DNA from: Paenibacillus sp. FSL R7-0204
GTDB lineage: Bacteria > Bacillota > Bacilli > Paenibacillales > Paenibacillaceae
NCBI RefSeq assembly: GCF_038002225.1
Contig: NZ_JBBOCA010000002.1
Location: 42,590-106,589, forward strand
Direction of reading: 5' to 3'
DNA length: 64,000 nt
The position numbers were made by a program, and so were the translations under genes. Under the pieces are notes generated by a model. That model was not told where the DNA came from and did not search any database. It worked only from the letters and a program-made list of their open reading frames with translations. Of the stretch, positions 17,619 to 25,817 are shown piece by piece (position 1 is the stretch's first letter; every line of letters starts with the position of its first letter).

Positions 17619-17655
17619 GCTATGCTTCAGTTATATTATTTACGCCATTCATCCG

Positions 17656-18378
17656 TCAATGCACAGACACGAACGTATTGAACTTCAGATACTCATAATG
17701 GAAGCGCATATGCGAGAATTCAAACGGTGTGCCGTTATCCAGGAAGAAGATCCCCTCCATAATCCCAACAGGTTCATTCTCCTTCAGATGGAGCAGCTCC
17801 TGGTCATTCGGCAGCGAAGGCTCGGCAAAAATAGACAAAAAGGATTTGGTCACCGCCAGATTGCGCGACTCCTCCAGATAATGAAAAATCGACCCCCCGA
17901 TAATCGTCTGGTCGAGATTTTGCACAATTTTGATCGGAATATATCCCGTCTCAATCATGAAGGGCGCACCTTCAAACAGGCGCAGACGCACGATCTTATA
18001 CACGAAATCATGGGGCATCAGGAACAAATCCCGCTGAAGCTCCTCCGTGGGGCGGATGACCTCGAAGGTCAGTACCTTGATCTCCGGCTTCTTGCCGTGC
18101 ATCTGGAAGTTATCCGACACCCCCAGATTAGAGCCCTCGTAATTGAAGATCGAATCGTTCTTTATGTATAACGGATTGATGAAGGTGCCTGAGCCGCGTT
18201 TCTTAAAAATAATGCCCGAGCTCTCCATCTTCATCAGCGCACGCTTAATGGTACTGCGGCTAACCTGATACGCCTCGCTGAGACTGCGCTCATCCGGCAG
18301 CTTCATATCGGCGTACTGCCCGGCAAAGATCTTCGTTTTGAGATCAGCAATAATCTGCTTGTAGACAAATTGGGTCAT
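17656..18378 (-). CDS. GntR/HutC-family regulator, probable phosphoketolase regulator
   Basis: This 240-residue protein has an N-terminal winged helix (LPDERSLSEAYQVSRSTIKR, then MESSGIIFKKRGSGTF; residues about 25-75). A UTRA effector domain covers about 95-238, with EGAPFMIETGYIPIKIV and the C-terminal FEFSHMRFHYEYLKF typical of HutC-type proteins. UTRA domains bind sugar phosphates or similar ligands. The start is ATG 18378 with AAGGAG six bases upstream, not the upstream in-frame ATG at 18417. It precedes xfp on the same strand, with a terminator and an 18-bp palindrome between them. It may repress xfp until a pentose-phosphate signal appears (inference). Confidence 0.88.
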   Translation of the reverse strand: MTQFVYKQIIADLKTKIFAGQYADMKLPDERSLSEAYQVSRSTIKRALMKMESSGIIFKKRGSGTFINPLYIKNDSIFNYEGSNLGVSDNFQMHGKKPEIKVLTFEVIRPTEELQRDLFLMPHDFVYKIVRLRLFEGAPFMIETGYIPIKIVQNLDQTIIGGSIFHYLEESRNLAVTKSFLSIFAEPSLPNDQELLHLKENEPVGIMEGIFFLDNGTPFEFSHMRFHYEYLKFNTFVSVH

Positions 18379-18450
18379 GGGGTGCTCCTTCGTCGGGTCT
18401 TTGCAGAACAAGTTCATTCAAGATTAAATATATCATAATTTAGATAGGGC

Positions 18451-18482
18451 AAAAAGGATGAATCCACGGATTCACCCTTTTT
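18451..18482 (-). terminator. terminator overlapping the stop codon of the BTAD response regulator
   Basis: Minus strand: AAAAAGGGTGAATCC pairs with GGATTCATCCTTTTT around a two-base loop. The TGA stop of the regulator gene is inside the left arm, so ribosomes finishing translation will melt it. Confidence 0.75.
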
Positions 18483-19617
18483 GACGCTTGTTGTCCCAAT
18501 CCCTATACCATGTGACAATCTCCCGGCTCGGCTTCTCCGCAACCTCTGCTTCCATGGCCGTTTCCAGCATGACATATTGTCTTTGCACTAGAAAATGAAA
18601 GCCCATTCTATCCGATATTTGCATGTACAATAATTGCGCCTGCTCCTCTAACGGATAGCGGGTGCAGACCTGTTCAATATGCTTGAAGGCCTGTTCATAT
18701 TCTGCTATGCCCATATACCAGCGGACCAGATTCAGCTTGAGCCGAATCCACTGCAATTGGAATCTCTGCCGTTCAAGCTCCGCCCACACATAATCGTACC
18801 CCTCCAGATATTCGCTCTTGAACAGCTTCAGGATTCGTTCATATTCAGGCAGTGTGTCATTCGAGAGCTCTAACCCCGCTTGGATAAAGCGGTCAAACTC
18901 ATCAACGTCCAGGCAGATGCCATCCAGCTTGAGCAGATAGCCGTCCGCCGTATTTTGCAGGAGAATCCGTTCTCTGCTGAAGGGCTCCAGCATTTTGCGG
19001 ATATGATACACAGCGGTATATAACTGCGGATAGGCCCTATTCAGATCAAAATCAGCCCACAGCAGCTCAATCAGAGTCGCTTTACTGACCACTTTGCCGC
19101 GATGATGCAGCAGATAAAAGAAGATTTCCTGCGCCTTCGCCGTTCTCCATTGCAGTGACGGAAGCTCCTGACTCCCTTCGTAGATCCTGAAGGCATCAAG
19201 CATCAGCATCTTCCAGCTTGTCTGCGCTGACGCTGCCCGGGCTGCCAAGCCAGGCTTCTTCTGCTGAGCATTCAATCTCCGAACTGTAAGCTTCAGACGG
19301 TCTATATGAATCGGCTTAAGCAAATAGTCCAGGGCATTCAGCTCAAAAGCCTTGATCGCATACTTATCATATGCCGTTACGAATACAACCTGCAGATCGG
19401 GTCTGCGTTCCAGCAGCCTCTCCGCCAGCTCAATCCCGCTCAGCTCCGGTAAATGGATATCGAGAAACACAATATCGGTCTCGGTCTCCTCCACCTTTTG
19501 CTGTCCTTGCAACGGATCGGTATATTTGCCGATAATCTCAAAACACCCAAGCGCATGCAATTGGCGTTCCAAAGCCTTTAGTGCCAATTCTTCATCGTCA
19601 ATCAGGATTGCTCTCAT
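18472..19617 (-). CDS. response regulator with BTAD-type output domain (orphan)
   Basis: This 381-residue protein has an N-terminal receiver (RAILIDDEELALKALERQL; phospho-acceptor in DIVFLDIHLPELSG; VTAYDKYAIKAFELNALDYL with the conserved Thr and Lys following). A winged-helix segment comes next (about 165-235, TAKAQEIFFYLLHHRGKVVS), then a bacterial transcriptional activator domain of TPR-like helices (about 250-370). This matches SARP-like regulators of Firmicutes. No histidine kinase gene is adjacent, so its partner is elsewhere. ATG 19617 is chosen because AAGGAG lies six bases upstream. The next gene upstream on this strand is the giant SLH protein, separated by a 15-bp hairpin. Confidence 0.85.
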   Translation of the reverse strand: MRAILIDDEELALKALERQLHALGCFEIIGKYTDPLQGQQKVEETETDIVFLDIHLPELSGIELAERLLERRPDLQVVFVTAYDKYAIKAFELNALDYLLKPIHIDRLKLTVRRLNAQQKKPGLAARAASAQTSWKMLMLDAFRIYEGSQELPSLQWRTAKAQEIFFYLLHHRGKVVSKATLIELLWADFDLNRAYPQLYTAVYHIRKMLEPFSRERILLQNTADGYLLKLDGICLDVDEFDRFIQAGLELSNDTLPEYERILKLFKSEYLEGYDYVWAELERQRFQLQWIRLKLNLVRWYMGIAEYEQAFKHIEQVCTRYPLEEQAQLLYMQISDRMGFHFLVQRQYVMLETAMEAEVAEKPSREIVTWYRDWDNKRQKG

Positions 19618-19684
19618 TCGGATCTCCTTCGCAACTGGAAATCGGTACGGTATTATAACCATTATACTTCAAATTTAATGATTT

Positions 19685-19720
19685 AGGGGTTGGAGGAGAA
19701 TGATCTCTCCTCCAACCCCT
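19685..19720 (-). terminator. 15-bp perfect hairpin after the SLH/CTLD gene
   Basis: AGGGGTTGGAGGAGA and TCTCCTCCAACCCCT pair perfectly around ATGATC, six bases after the SLH protein stop codon. It is followed on the minus strand by AAATCATTAAATTT. Confidence 0.8.
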
Positions 19721-19726
19721 ATCCAT

Positions 19727-22700
19727 TTATTCTGTAACCCGTTGTTCCTTCTGTTCACTGTCGATCCGGTACTGATGGTCGATGACAGCCTCCTGGATAT
19801 CCAGGTAGGCCCAATGATTCTTGGAGACATCCGGGAATTTCACCGCATCTGCTCCATGGAGCGGGCCGCGGTCAAACATCTGATTAACAATGACTACAGC
19901 TTCCGCACGGGTCAGATAAGCATTCGGCTTGAAGCTGCCGTCCGGGTAGCCCTTGAGCAAGCCCGCCTTCACATTGGCTTCAATGACACCTTGTGCCCAA
20001 TGTCCAGTTGTATCGTTGAAGCTCGATTTTCCGTCAGCCGGTACTGCAAGCTTCAGGTAGTTGGCAGCAGCAGCGGCCATCTCTGCTCTCGTAATCGGTG
20101 CATTCCCCCGGAATTTCCCGGCCGGATCACCCTTCATTACGCCCTGTGCATTCACGAAGGCAATGGCTGCTGCCGCATAATGACGGACAGCCACATCCGG
20201 GAAGGGAAGAGTGCCTACAGGCGCACTAGCATCATAGCCCAGATTCCGGGCAAGCATGAGTGCCATCTGCGAGCGTGTTACCCGGTCGTCCGGCTTGAAT
20301 TCGCCATCCGGGAAGCCAACGATATAGGATACATGCGTAGCAGGCGACTGATTATTGAAGTTGATAATCGTAAAGGTACTGAATTTGCTTACCGAGAATT
20401 CCAGTCCAAGCAGTCCCTCTTTATAGGTAACCGCTTTGCCTTTGACAACCTCTTTCGTGCCGTCGGTATGTTCAATGAAAATACCGAGCTGTGCCAGGAA
20501 TGCATTACGCGCCGCTTCATTCGCAGGCAGCTTCACATCTCTTAACGGCAGGATCAGGGTTACCGCCCGGCTGGACAGGTTCGTCTCGATGGTCATCGGT
20601 CTGGCGACCACTTCGATTTTGTTGTCCTTGGCCACTTCACGGACCACAGCTTCGAGCGTGGCTCTCTTCTCGATTTCACTCCGCTCTGTTACACTTCTCA
20701 CCGGCACCAGCCGGAAATAGAAGTCTTGTCCGATGCCTTCCAGCGATTCATTCGGAACACGCACAATCGCGTTCTCCGTATAGATTTCCAGTACAATTCC
20801 GTTCTCTTTCAGCAATTTGGCGGTCTCCGCCGGGATCTGGACATTCACTTCGCTGACATTGTCCGCCGCATCCGGGATGACTACACGGGCAATGCTTTGT
20901 CCCGTCTCCTTTGCCTTCTTCACCGCTTCTTCGGCCTTATCCTTGGTGAAGCGGACCAGATCGGTGATCATGCCATTGCTCTGAGTGGTGCGCTGTACCG
21001 GCACTTTCGTGATGCCAGCTGCATTGGCTCCGCCGATGGCCACATCCACCTGAATCACTTCGGTCTTGGATGTTTCAGGCGCTGCTGGAGCCGGAGCAGA
21101 ACCTCCGCCTGATGGAGCAGGCTCTTGTCTGGTGATAGTTACGGTGTAGGTGTTCGTTCCGCCTGCAGAATCCTTGACGGTTACCACAACCTCATTCTTC
21201 CCAACCTTCAGCAAAAGAGCCGAGCTCCATTCGCCGCCCTTCACCTGTACTGGTGCTTCACCGGCAATGCTAAGCGTTACCGTGGCTCCAGGGTCCAGAG
21301 TAAACGGCTTAAGGGATATTTCATATACACTGTTGCTTACAGTGACGTCGTACTTGGTAGTTTCAGGCTTGAACTCAGGCTGCAGTGTGCCGCTCGAAGG
21401 ATCAAGCGATACGAGCTTCCCGCTTGCGCGGATAACCTGAATCTGGTATTGCCCCAGCTTAACGCCCGGACGCTTCGCATCCACAATATCTACCTGGATG
21501 ATGTTCAGCCCTTCCTGAAGCGGCAGCTTGCTCCAGTCTCCGTCAGGAACCTCTACACCGTTCAAGCTAACCTTGCGCAGCGTATCGTTGTCTCCTGCCG
21601 GAGCAAGATTCAGCGCAATAGTACCCGTCTCATTAGGCACGGTCGCCTGATAGCCGCTTGGTACATCCGGCTGGAAGGCTGGACTCAGCGATACCGGCTT
21701 ATCCCCTGCCGTTAATCCCAGACCGTTCTCCGGCAGCTTGCCGCCGTCTGCGATATATTTGCTATCCCCGCCTAGGTCAATGCCCGGCTGCAATCCTGTA
21801 AGCGGGTTATTCTTGTTGCCGTTCTCCGTTACATTGCCAAGCTCCGGATCGTAGCTGAGCATGCCGCCGTTATGATCTGCGGGAATTGAAACGATAAGTT
21901 CATTGCCGTTAATCTCAAAAGGTGCCTGAAGCGGCACGCCGCCGTAAGTGAATCCGGCCAGATCGGTCAGATCGTTGATCGGCTTATTAAACACCAGCTT
22001 GAGCTGCCCCGCTTCGGGATAAGCAGCAACGAGCTGAAGCGGAATCACATTGTTATTCTTCGTGATGCCTGACTGCTCGCCGGCCTGGATCGGCTTCAAT
22101 TCGTTCAGAACGTTGCCTTCAGCCGTAACATTACCGGCAGCGGGATCGTACCCTACGATCAGCGCATCATCTGGACCGAGCGCTTCCTCCAGAACGACTT
22201 CTACTTTATCGCCCTGTACGGACTTCACAGCAATCACTTTCCGTCCATCGACGGTAAGCCCGGTGAAGTCAGCATCGGTCAACGCAGAACCAACAGGTTG
22301 GTTGAAAGTCAGTACCGCGTGATCCGGCTGGCCTTCGTTTACCGCCACATGGGTCAATTCCAGCTGCGGTACCGTGAACGGCACCAGCTTCGTTTCTGTT
22401 CTTACTTCATCGCCGAATGTCTTGGTCGAAGTCACCGCCACATGGTAGGAGCCCGGTGCCAGCGGACCCGGCAGCTTGGTGTCCCATTTATAGACATCAT
22501 CGGTTACCGTAATCCCTACCTCAAGGTCGAACAGATGCGCATTCGGGTGGACATCCACTTTATACACAGCAGCCGTAACCACCGAGTCCAGTGCAGCTTG
22601 TCCGGTTACCGGGAGCGGGAAGTCTGCTCCATATACCTCTGTTCCCTTAGCAGGCGTTTCAATTTCCAAGGAATCACCAAACGGTCCGTTCGCAATGAGT

Positions 22701-24292
22701 GTAAAGTCGGACACTGGCTCCTTCCCCGGTGTCTGAGCCTGGATTGCCGACTCTGCGGCATCATATTCGATTCTAACCACAGGGTCATTAACCAGCGGGC
22801 TGGCCAGGGTCAGAATAATGACACTAGGATCTTGGTCGGATACTACAGCATTCGTAAGATCCACCACTTTTCCGTCCAGTGTCACTCTGAAGTCATCCGT
22901 AGGGTCGGCATCGCCTTCATTGAACTTAACCGGCTTGTCGAACTTAATGGATACCTGATTGTTGCTGCCCTCGGTATAGCTTGCGCTATCAGCCACTGGC
23001 GGCTGCTTAACCAATCCGGCAATCGCATCCTCCAGACCCTTGCGGGCAGCTTCAATCTCCTCCGGGGAAGCATGGTCATCTTTAAGGACAACTTCCGCCG
23101 CATCCACTGCCTTTTGAAGAACGGTCAGAGACGCCTGAGTATAGATTGGCGGAGTCTCGCTGAGATATTCTGCTGCTGCGTCGTTGTCCTGCTTCAGCGG
23201 GGTTTTATCCACCAGTGTAATTGTTGTGTTAATGCTTGTGGTAGAATCGCCTGGCATGCCGCCGTATTCAACAAGGTAGGCATCTACTTTGTTGTCGATT
23301 GCATAATCATTCCATTTACTTTTATATTGACCGCTAGAATAAATATGGACCACATGCTCGAACGTGGCGTCATTGGGTTCTCCCGTAGCCCAGTTAGCGT
23401 ACATAGTGCCGTAAGTTGCATCGGTAACATTGGGAACTGTGGCAGTATCATTATTTTTTCCATTAATGTTATACCCCTTATAGAAAGGAAGGCCGGATTT
23501 GCCTTCGTATTGCACCATTCCTTCCGGTCCGGTTACCCAGCGCCAATCGCCGTAGCCGTTATATTTTCCAATGCTCTGCAAGGTAGAGACATTTTGGGTG
23601 GCCTTTCCGTTCCCGTCTACCGCCCGGGCTACGTCTTTCCCGCCAATCCAGCCAATTACCGGAGTCTTATCGACAATAAAAGCGTTCTCATCCGGGTCAG
23701 TAATCGTCACCAGATACCCTTGACGTCCATAATAACTCTTCTTCTCGGCATCCGCCTTGGCTTTCGGCCACTTGATGCTGGTTTCCGACACATACTCATA
23801 GAAATGGCCGTTTTTATTAAAGGCCGGGACAGGACCAAGGCCGAAGGTCAGACTGCGCTCTCCTGGTGATGTCATAGTGAATTCGGCATTTTCCAATACG
23901 CTCTGATAATCTGCAGTTGAAGCTACGCCTTTTAATATATAGACACCGTCTCCCGGGCCGTAGGCAGCTGTAATTCCCGTATCCGCCGTTGCGAACGTAA
24001 TTTTGTCACCTGACTTATATCCGTTGATTACAACCGTAGCCCCTGTCATCATTTCACCCGGACCTGCGGTGATAAAGAGCTCAGGGAAGGTTAAGTTTAC
24101 AGCATTGCTGCCGTCTTTGGTGAAACTCCGGTACTTCTCCGAAGTGAAAATTTGTTCCGAGCCTTCATTCTCCGCTACAGCCGCATGGGCCACGGGACCA
24201 AGCACCGCAAAGTTGGCGGTGACCAGCGCAATTGATAAAGAGGCGGCCAGAGTGCGTGACCATCTTTTATTCCTTTTCTTCGATGTTGTCAT
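19727..24292 (-). CDS. giant SLH-anchored surface protein with a C-type-lectin-like domain
   Basis: This 1521-residue secreted protein has a signal peptide at about 1-38 (hydrophobic core SLSIALVTANFAVLGPVAHA). A C-type-lectin-like domain spans about 163-345, with WATGEPND at 301-308 and WND at 327-329, the positions that bind calcium and sugar in animal lectins. A FIVAR-like helical repeat follows (about 365-425), then several SwmB/Ig-like beta domains (about 430-1000). A cadherin-like beta-sandwich comes near 985-1085 (KLVSLDPSSGTLQPEFKPET), then a low-complexity PAPSGGGSAPAPAAPE linker. The last 205 residues are three SLH modules (VGFPDGEFKPDDRVTRSQMA, LLKGYPDGSFKPNAYLTRAE) that bind pyruvylated cell-wall polymer. 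AGGAG lies 11 bases before the ATG. It is probably an adhesin or carbohydrate-binding S-layer-associated protein. Confidence 0.85.
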   Translation of the reverse strand: MTTSKKRNKRWSRTLAASLSIALVTANFAVLGPVAHAAVAENEGSEQIFTSEKYRSFTKDGSNAVNLTFPELFITAGPGEMMTGATVVINGYKSGDKITFATADTGITAAYGPGDGVYILKGVASTADYQSVLENAEFTMTSPGERSLTFGLGPVPAFNKNGHFYEYVSETSIKWPKAKADAEKKSYYGRQGYLVTITDPDENAFIVDKTPVIGWIGGKDVARAVDGNGKATQNVSTLQSIGKYNGYGDWRWVTGPEGMVQYEGKSGLPFYKGYNINGKNNDTATVPNVTDATYGTMYANWATGEPNDATFEHVVHIYSSGQYKSKWNDYAIDNKVDAYLVEYGGMPGDSTTSINTTITLVDKTPLKQDNDAAAEYLSETPPIYTQASLTVLQKAVDAAEVVLKDDHASPEEIEAARKGLEDAIAGLVKQPPVADSASYTEGSNNQVSIKFDKPVKFNEGDADPTDDFRVTLDGKVVDLTNAVVSDQDPSVIILTLASPLVNDPVVRIEYDAAESAIQAQTPGKEPVSDFTLIANGPFGDSLEIETPAKGTEVYGADFPLPVTGQAALDSVVTAAVYKVDVHPNAHLFDLEVGITVTDDVYKWDTKLPGPLAPGSYHVAVTSTKTFGDEVRTETKLVPFTVPQLELTHVAVNEGQPDHAVLTFNQPVGSALTDADFTGLTVDGRKVIAVKSVQGDKVEVVLEEALGPDDALIVGYDPAAGNVTAEGNVLNELKPIQAGEQSGITKNNNVIPLQLVAAYPEAGQLKLVFNKPINDLTDLAGFTYGGVPLQAPFEINGNELIVSIPADHNGGMLSYDPELGNVTENGNKNNPLTGLQPGIDLGGDSKYIADGGKLPENGLGLTAGDKPVSLSPAFQPDVPSGYQATVPNETGTIALNLAPAGDNDTLRKVSLNGVEVPDGDWSKLPLQEGLNIIQVDIVDAKRPGVKLGQYQIQVIRASGKLVSLDPSSGTLQPEFKPETTKYDVTVSNSVYEISLKPFTLDPGATVTLSIAGEAPVQVKGGEWSSALLLKVGKNEVVVTVKDSAGGTNTYTVTITRQEPAPSGGGSAPAPAAPETSKTEVIQVDVAIGGANAAGITKVPVQRTTQSNGMITDLVRFTKDKAEEAVKKAKETGQSIARVVIPDAADNVSEVNVQIPAETAKLLKENGIVLEIYTENAIVRVPNESLEGIGQDFYFRLVPVRSVTERSEIEKRATLEAVVREVAKDNKIEVVARPMTIETNLSSRAVTLILPLRDVKLPANEAARNAFLAQLGIFIEHTDGTKEVVKGKAVTYKEGLLGLEFSVSKFSTFTIINFNNQSPATHVSYIVGFPDGEFKPDDRVTRSQMALMLARNLGYDASAPVGTLPFPDVAVRHYAAAAIAFVNAQGVMKGDPAGKFRGNAPITRAEMAAAAANYLKLAVPADGKSSFNDTTGHWAQGVIEANVKAGLLKGYPDGSFKPNAYLTRAEAVVIVNQMFDRGPLHGADAVKFPDVSKNHWAYLDIQEAVIDHQYRIDSEQKEQRVTE

Positions 24293-24578
24293 CTTTTTTT
24301 GTACTCCTCATCTAATGGGACTTTTATGGGATCAGCCGACACTTCCTATTGTTCATAGACCGCTTGCCTGTTACCTGTAAATTCCTCCCTTCCTATGCAG
24401 GCGTTCACCAAATCGTACTAACGGGATACCGACAGGTTGTGTATAATAATCTCTTAGTTTCTAATACTATCCGACAGTCCTCTACATTAACTCTACAAAC
24501 CCCCTTTTTTGTGACAAATATCATTGCACAATTGCGAATCTTCTCCCAACCTTGTGTTGCGGTTCATTTGAAAAGTTG
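24293..24578 (-). other. long upstream region of the SLH/CTLD gene
   Basis: No gene is visible in these 286 bases. The region must hold the promoter of the surface protein. TTATTATAC on the minus strand near 24446 is a possible -10, which would give a leader of about 150 bases, unusually long and typical of abundant surface-protein mRNAs. No known riboswitch pattern was recognised. Confidence 0.4.
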
Positions 24579-24603
24579 AAAAAAGACACCCTAAGGGTGC
24601 CCT
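24579..24603 (-). terminator. terminator of the GNAT gene
   Basis: Minus strand GGCACCCT-TA-GGGTGTC followed by six T residues, about 30 bases after the stop codon. Confidence 0.88.
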
Positions 24604-24631
24604 GGTTGATCCTGTGGATCGCTTATTTCCG

Positions 24632-25564
24632 TTAATTCACCGGGATAACCATCTTCTGAACCTCCTGCACCCCGGGCTTAAACCCGAGATTATAGTACAC
24701 AGATTCCGCATCATTTCCCTCCATTACATACAATCTCAGCAGCGGATAAGTCCCCTTCAGAGTGGTAAGGGCTCTTTTCAGCATACGTGTAGCCAGTCTT
24801 CTCCCACGATAAGCGGGATTAACGCCAATGCTATAGACTGCCGCCACATGATCCTGCAGACACAGCCGGCAGTTGGCAATGAGCTGTCCCGTGGCCTTAT
24901 CAAATACCAGTGTGGAGGCCTGTGTTAATTTTTCATTAGAGTAATTAGGATCAGTAGGCAGGAAATCTTTCACAACAGTTTGCTTCCGCCGGGTCGCATC
25001 TAAGCCGCCTCTAAAGCTCTCAAAATCACAGCGGGCAATCTCTTCTGCAAGGATGAACCGTTTGCCTCCGTCCTCAGTTCCCTCCACTTCTGGACTCTCA
25101 ATTCTCAGATCATCCTCCCATTTAATGTGGAATTCTTCTGTAGGCCGCTGCATCCAGCGGCATCTGAATTCATCCGGCCAGAAGCCTGCCCGTGCGTATA
25201 GCTGAACCTGATCCGGCAGAACCTCATAGGTCCGTATCGGTTCCTTCCGGTCAGACCACTGAATCAACAACTTTTTAAGCTGCTTCAATATTCCGAGTGA
25301 ATCGTTAAACGGAGGGATTACAAAGAGATGGTAGATCACATTCGGTGACATCCGGACTCCGCCGATTCTACTCTCCCCCTTGTATATCCAAAAGGCATTC
25401 CTGCGCGGATTCGCATAAACTTCTTCTCTAAAAAAGCCGTTATACTCCATGTTATAATAGACGGAGCAATATACTCCCCACTCCTCGGGCTCTGCTCTCC
25501 GGATAGTCCATTCACCATTTAAATCGTAGGATATCGTATCTTCAGACCATTGCTTTACACTCAT
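24632..25564 (-). CDS. GNAT-family N-acetyltransferase
   Basis: This 310-residue protein has a complete C-terminal GNAT domain. It reads VYSIGVNPAYRGRRLATRML around residues 250-270 (R-G-R-R-L-A acetyl-CoA loop), then LRLYVMEGNDAESVYYNLGF. The N-terminal half (about 1-150, VYYNMEYNGFFREEVYANPR) is a second, diverged acetyltransferase-like fold. The substrate is unknown. The start at 25564 is fixed by AAGGAGGAG six bases upstream. It stands as a single-gene unit with its own terminator and is divergent from the GH94 gene. Confidence 0.85.
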   Translation of the reverse strand: MSVKQWSEDTISYDLNGEWTIRRAEPEEWGVYCSVYYNMEYNGFFREEVYANPRRNAFWIYKGESRIGGVRMSPNVIYHLFVIPPFNDSLGILKQLKKLLIQWSDRKEPIRTYEVLPDQVQLYARAGFWPDEFRCRWMQRPTEEFHIKWEDDLRIESPEVEGTEDGGKRFILAEEIARCDFESFRGGLDATRRKQTVVKDFLPTDPNYSNEKLTQASTLVFDKATGQLIANCRLCLQDHVAAVYSIGVNPAYRGRRLATRMLKRALTTLKGTYPLLRLYVMEGNDAESVYYNLGFKPGVQEVQKMVIPVN

Positions 25565-25714
25565 CGTGCACTCCTCCTTATACCTCCAGCCATCCTTCTG
25601 CACTCACATAGACCTTCCTTTTGATCTTAACAAGGCCATGAGCCCATTCAAATATAGGAAACTGCTATAAAAAGACTCTACTGTTTGTTTTTTTCTCAAA
25701 TATAGGGTATATTG

Positions 25715-25737
25715 TAAGACCACAACTGTCTTATAAT
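25715..25737 (+). promoter_or_regulatory. -10 box and overlapping inverted repeat upstream of the GH94 gene
   Basis: TATAAT lies at 25732-25737. The inverted repeat TAAGAC-N7-GTCTTA (25715-25733) overlaps it from upstream. A good -35 is missing, which fits a regulated promoter. Confidence 0.45.
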
Positions 25738-25766
25738 GGAATTGGGCGGGATTCTTCGGTCATTTA

Positions 25767-25780
25767 TGAACGCGCGTTCA
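25767..25780. promoter_or_regulatory. 14-bp perfect palindrome (LacI/CcpA-type operator candidate)
   Basis: TGAACGCGCGTTCA is a perfect palindrome 30 bases downstream of the -10 box and ahead of the ribosome site. It matches the catabolite-response consensus TGWAANCGNTNWCA except at two positions, and has the central CG step of LacI-family operators. Confidence 0.55.
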
Positions 25781-25817
25781 CAGCCCTGCCTGCCATCTAT
25801 CATGAGGAGGAATGGTT

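Noticed and set aside
22298..23869. Long plus-strand open frame inside the SLH/CTLD gene
   Set aside because: Low-complexity, basic and cysteine-rich translation without domains; a shadow of the minus-strand surface protein.
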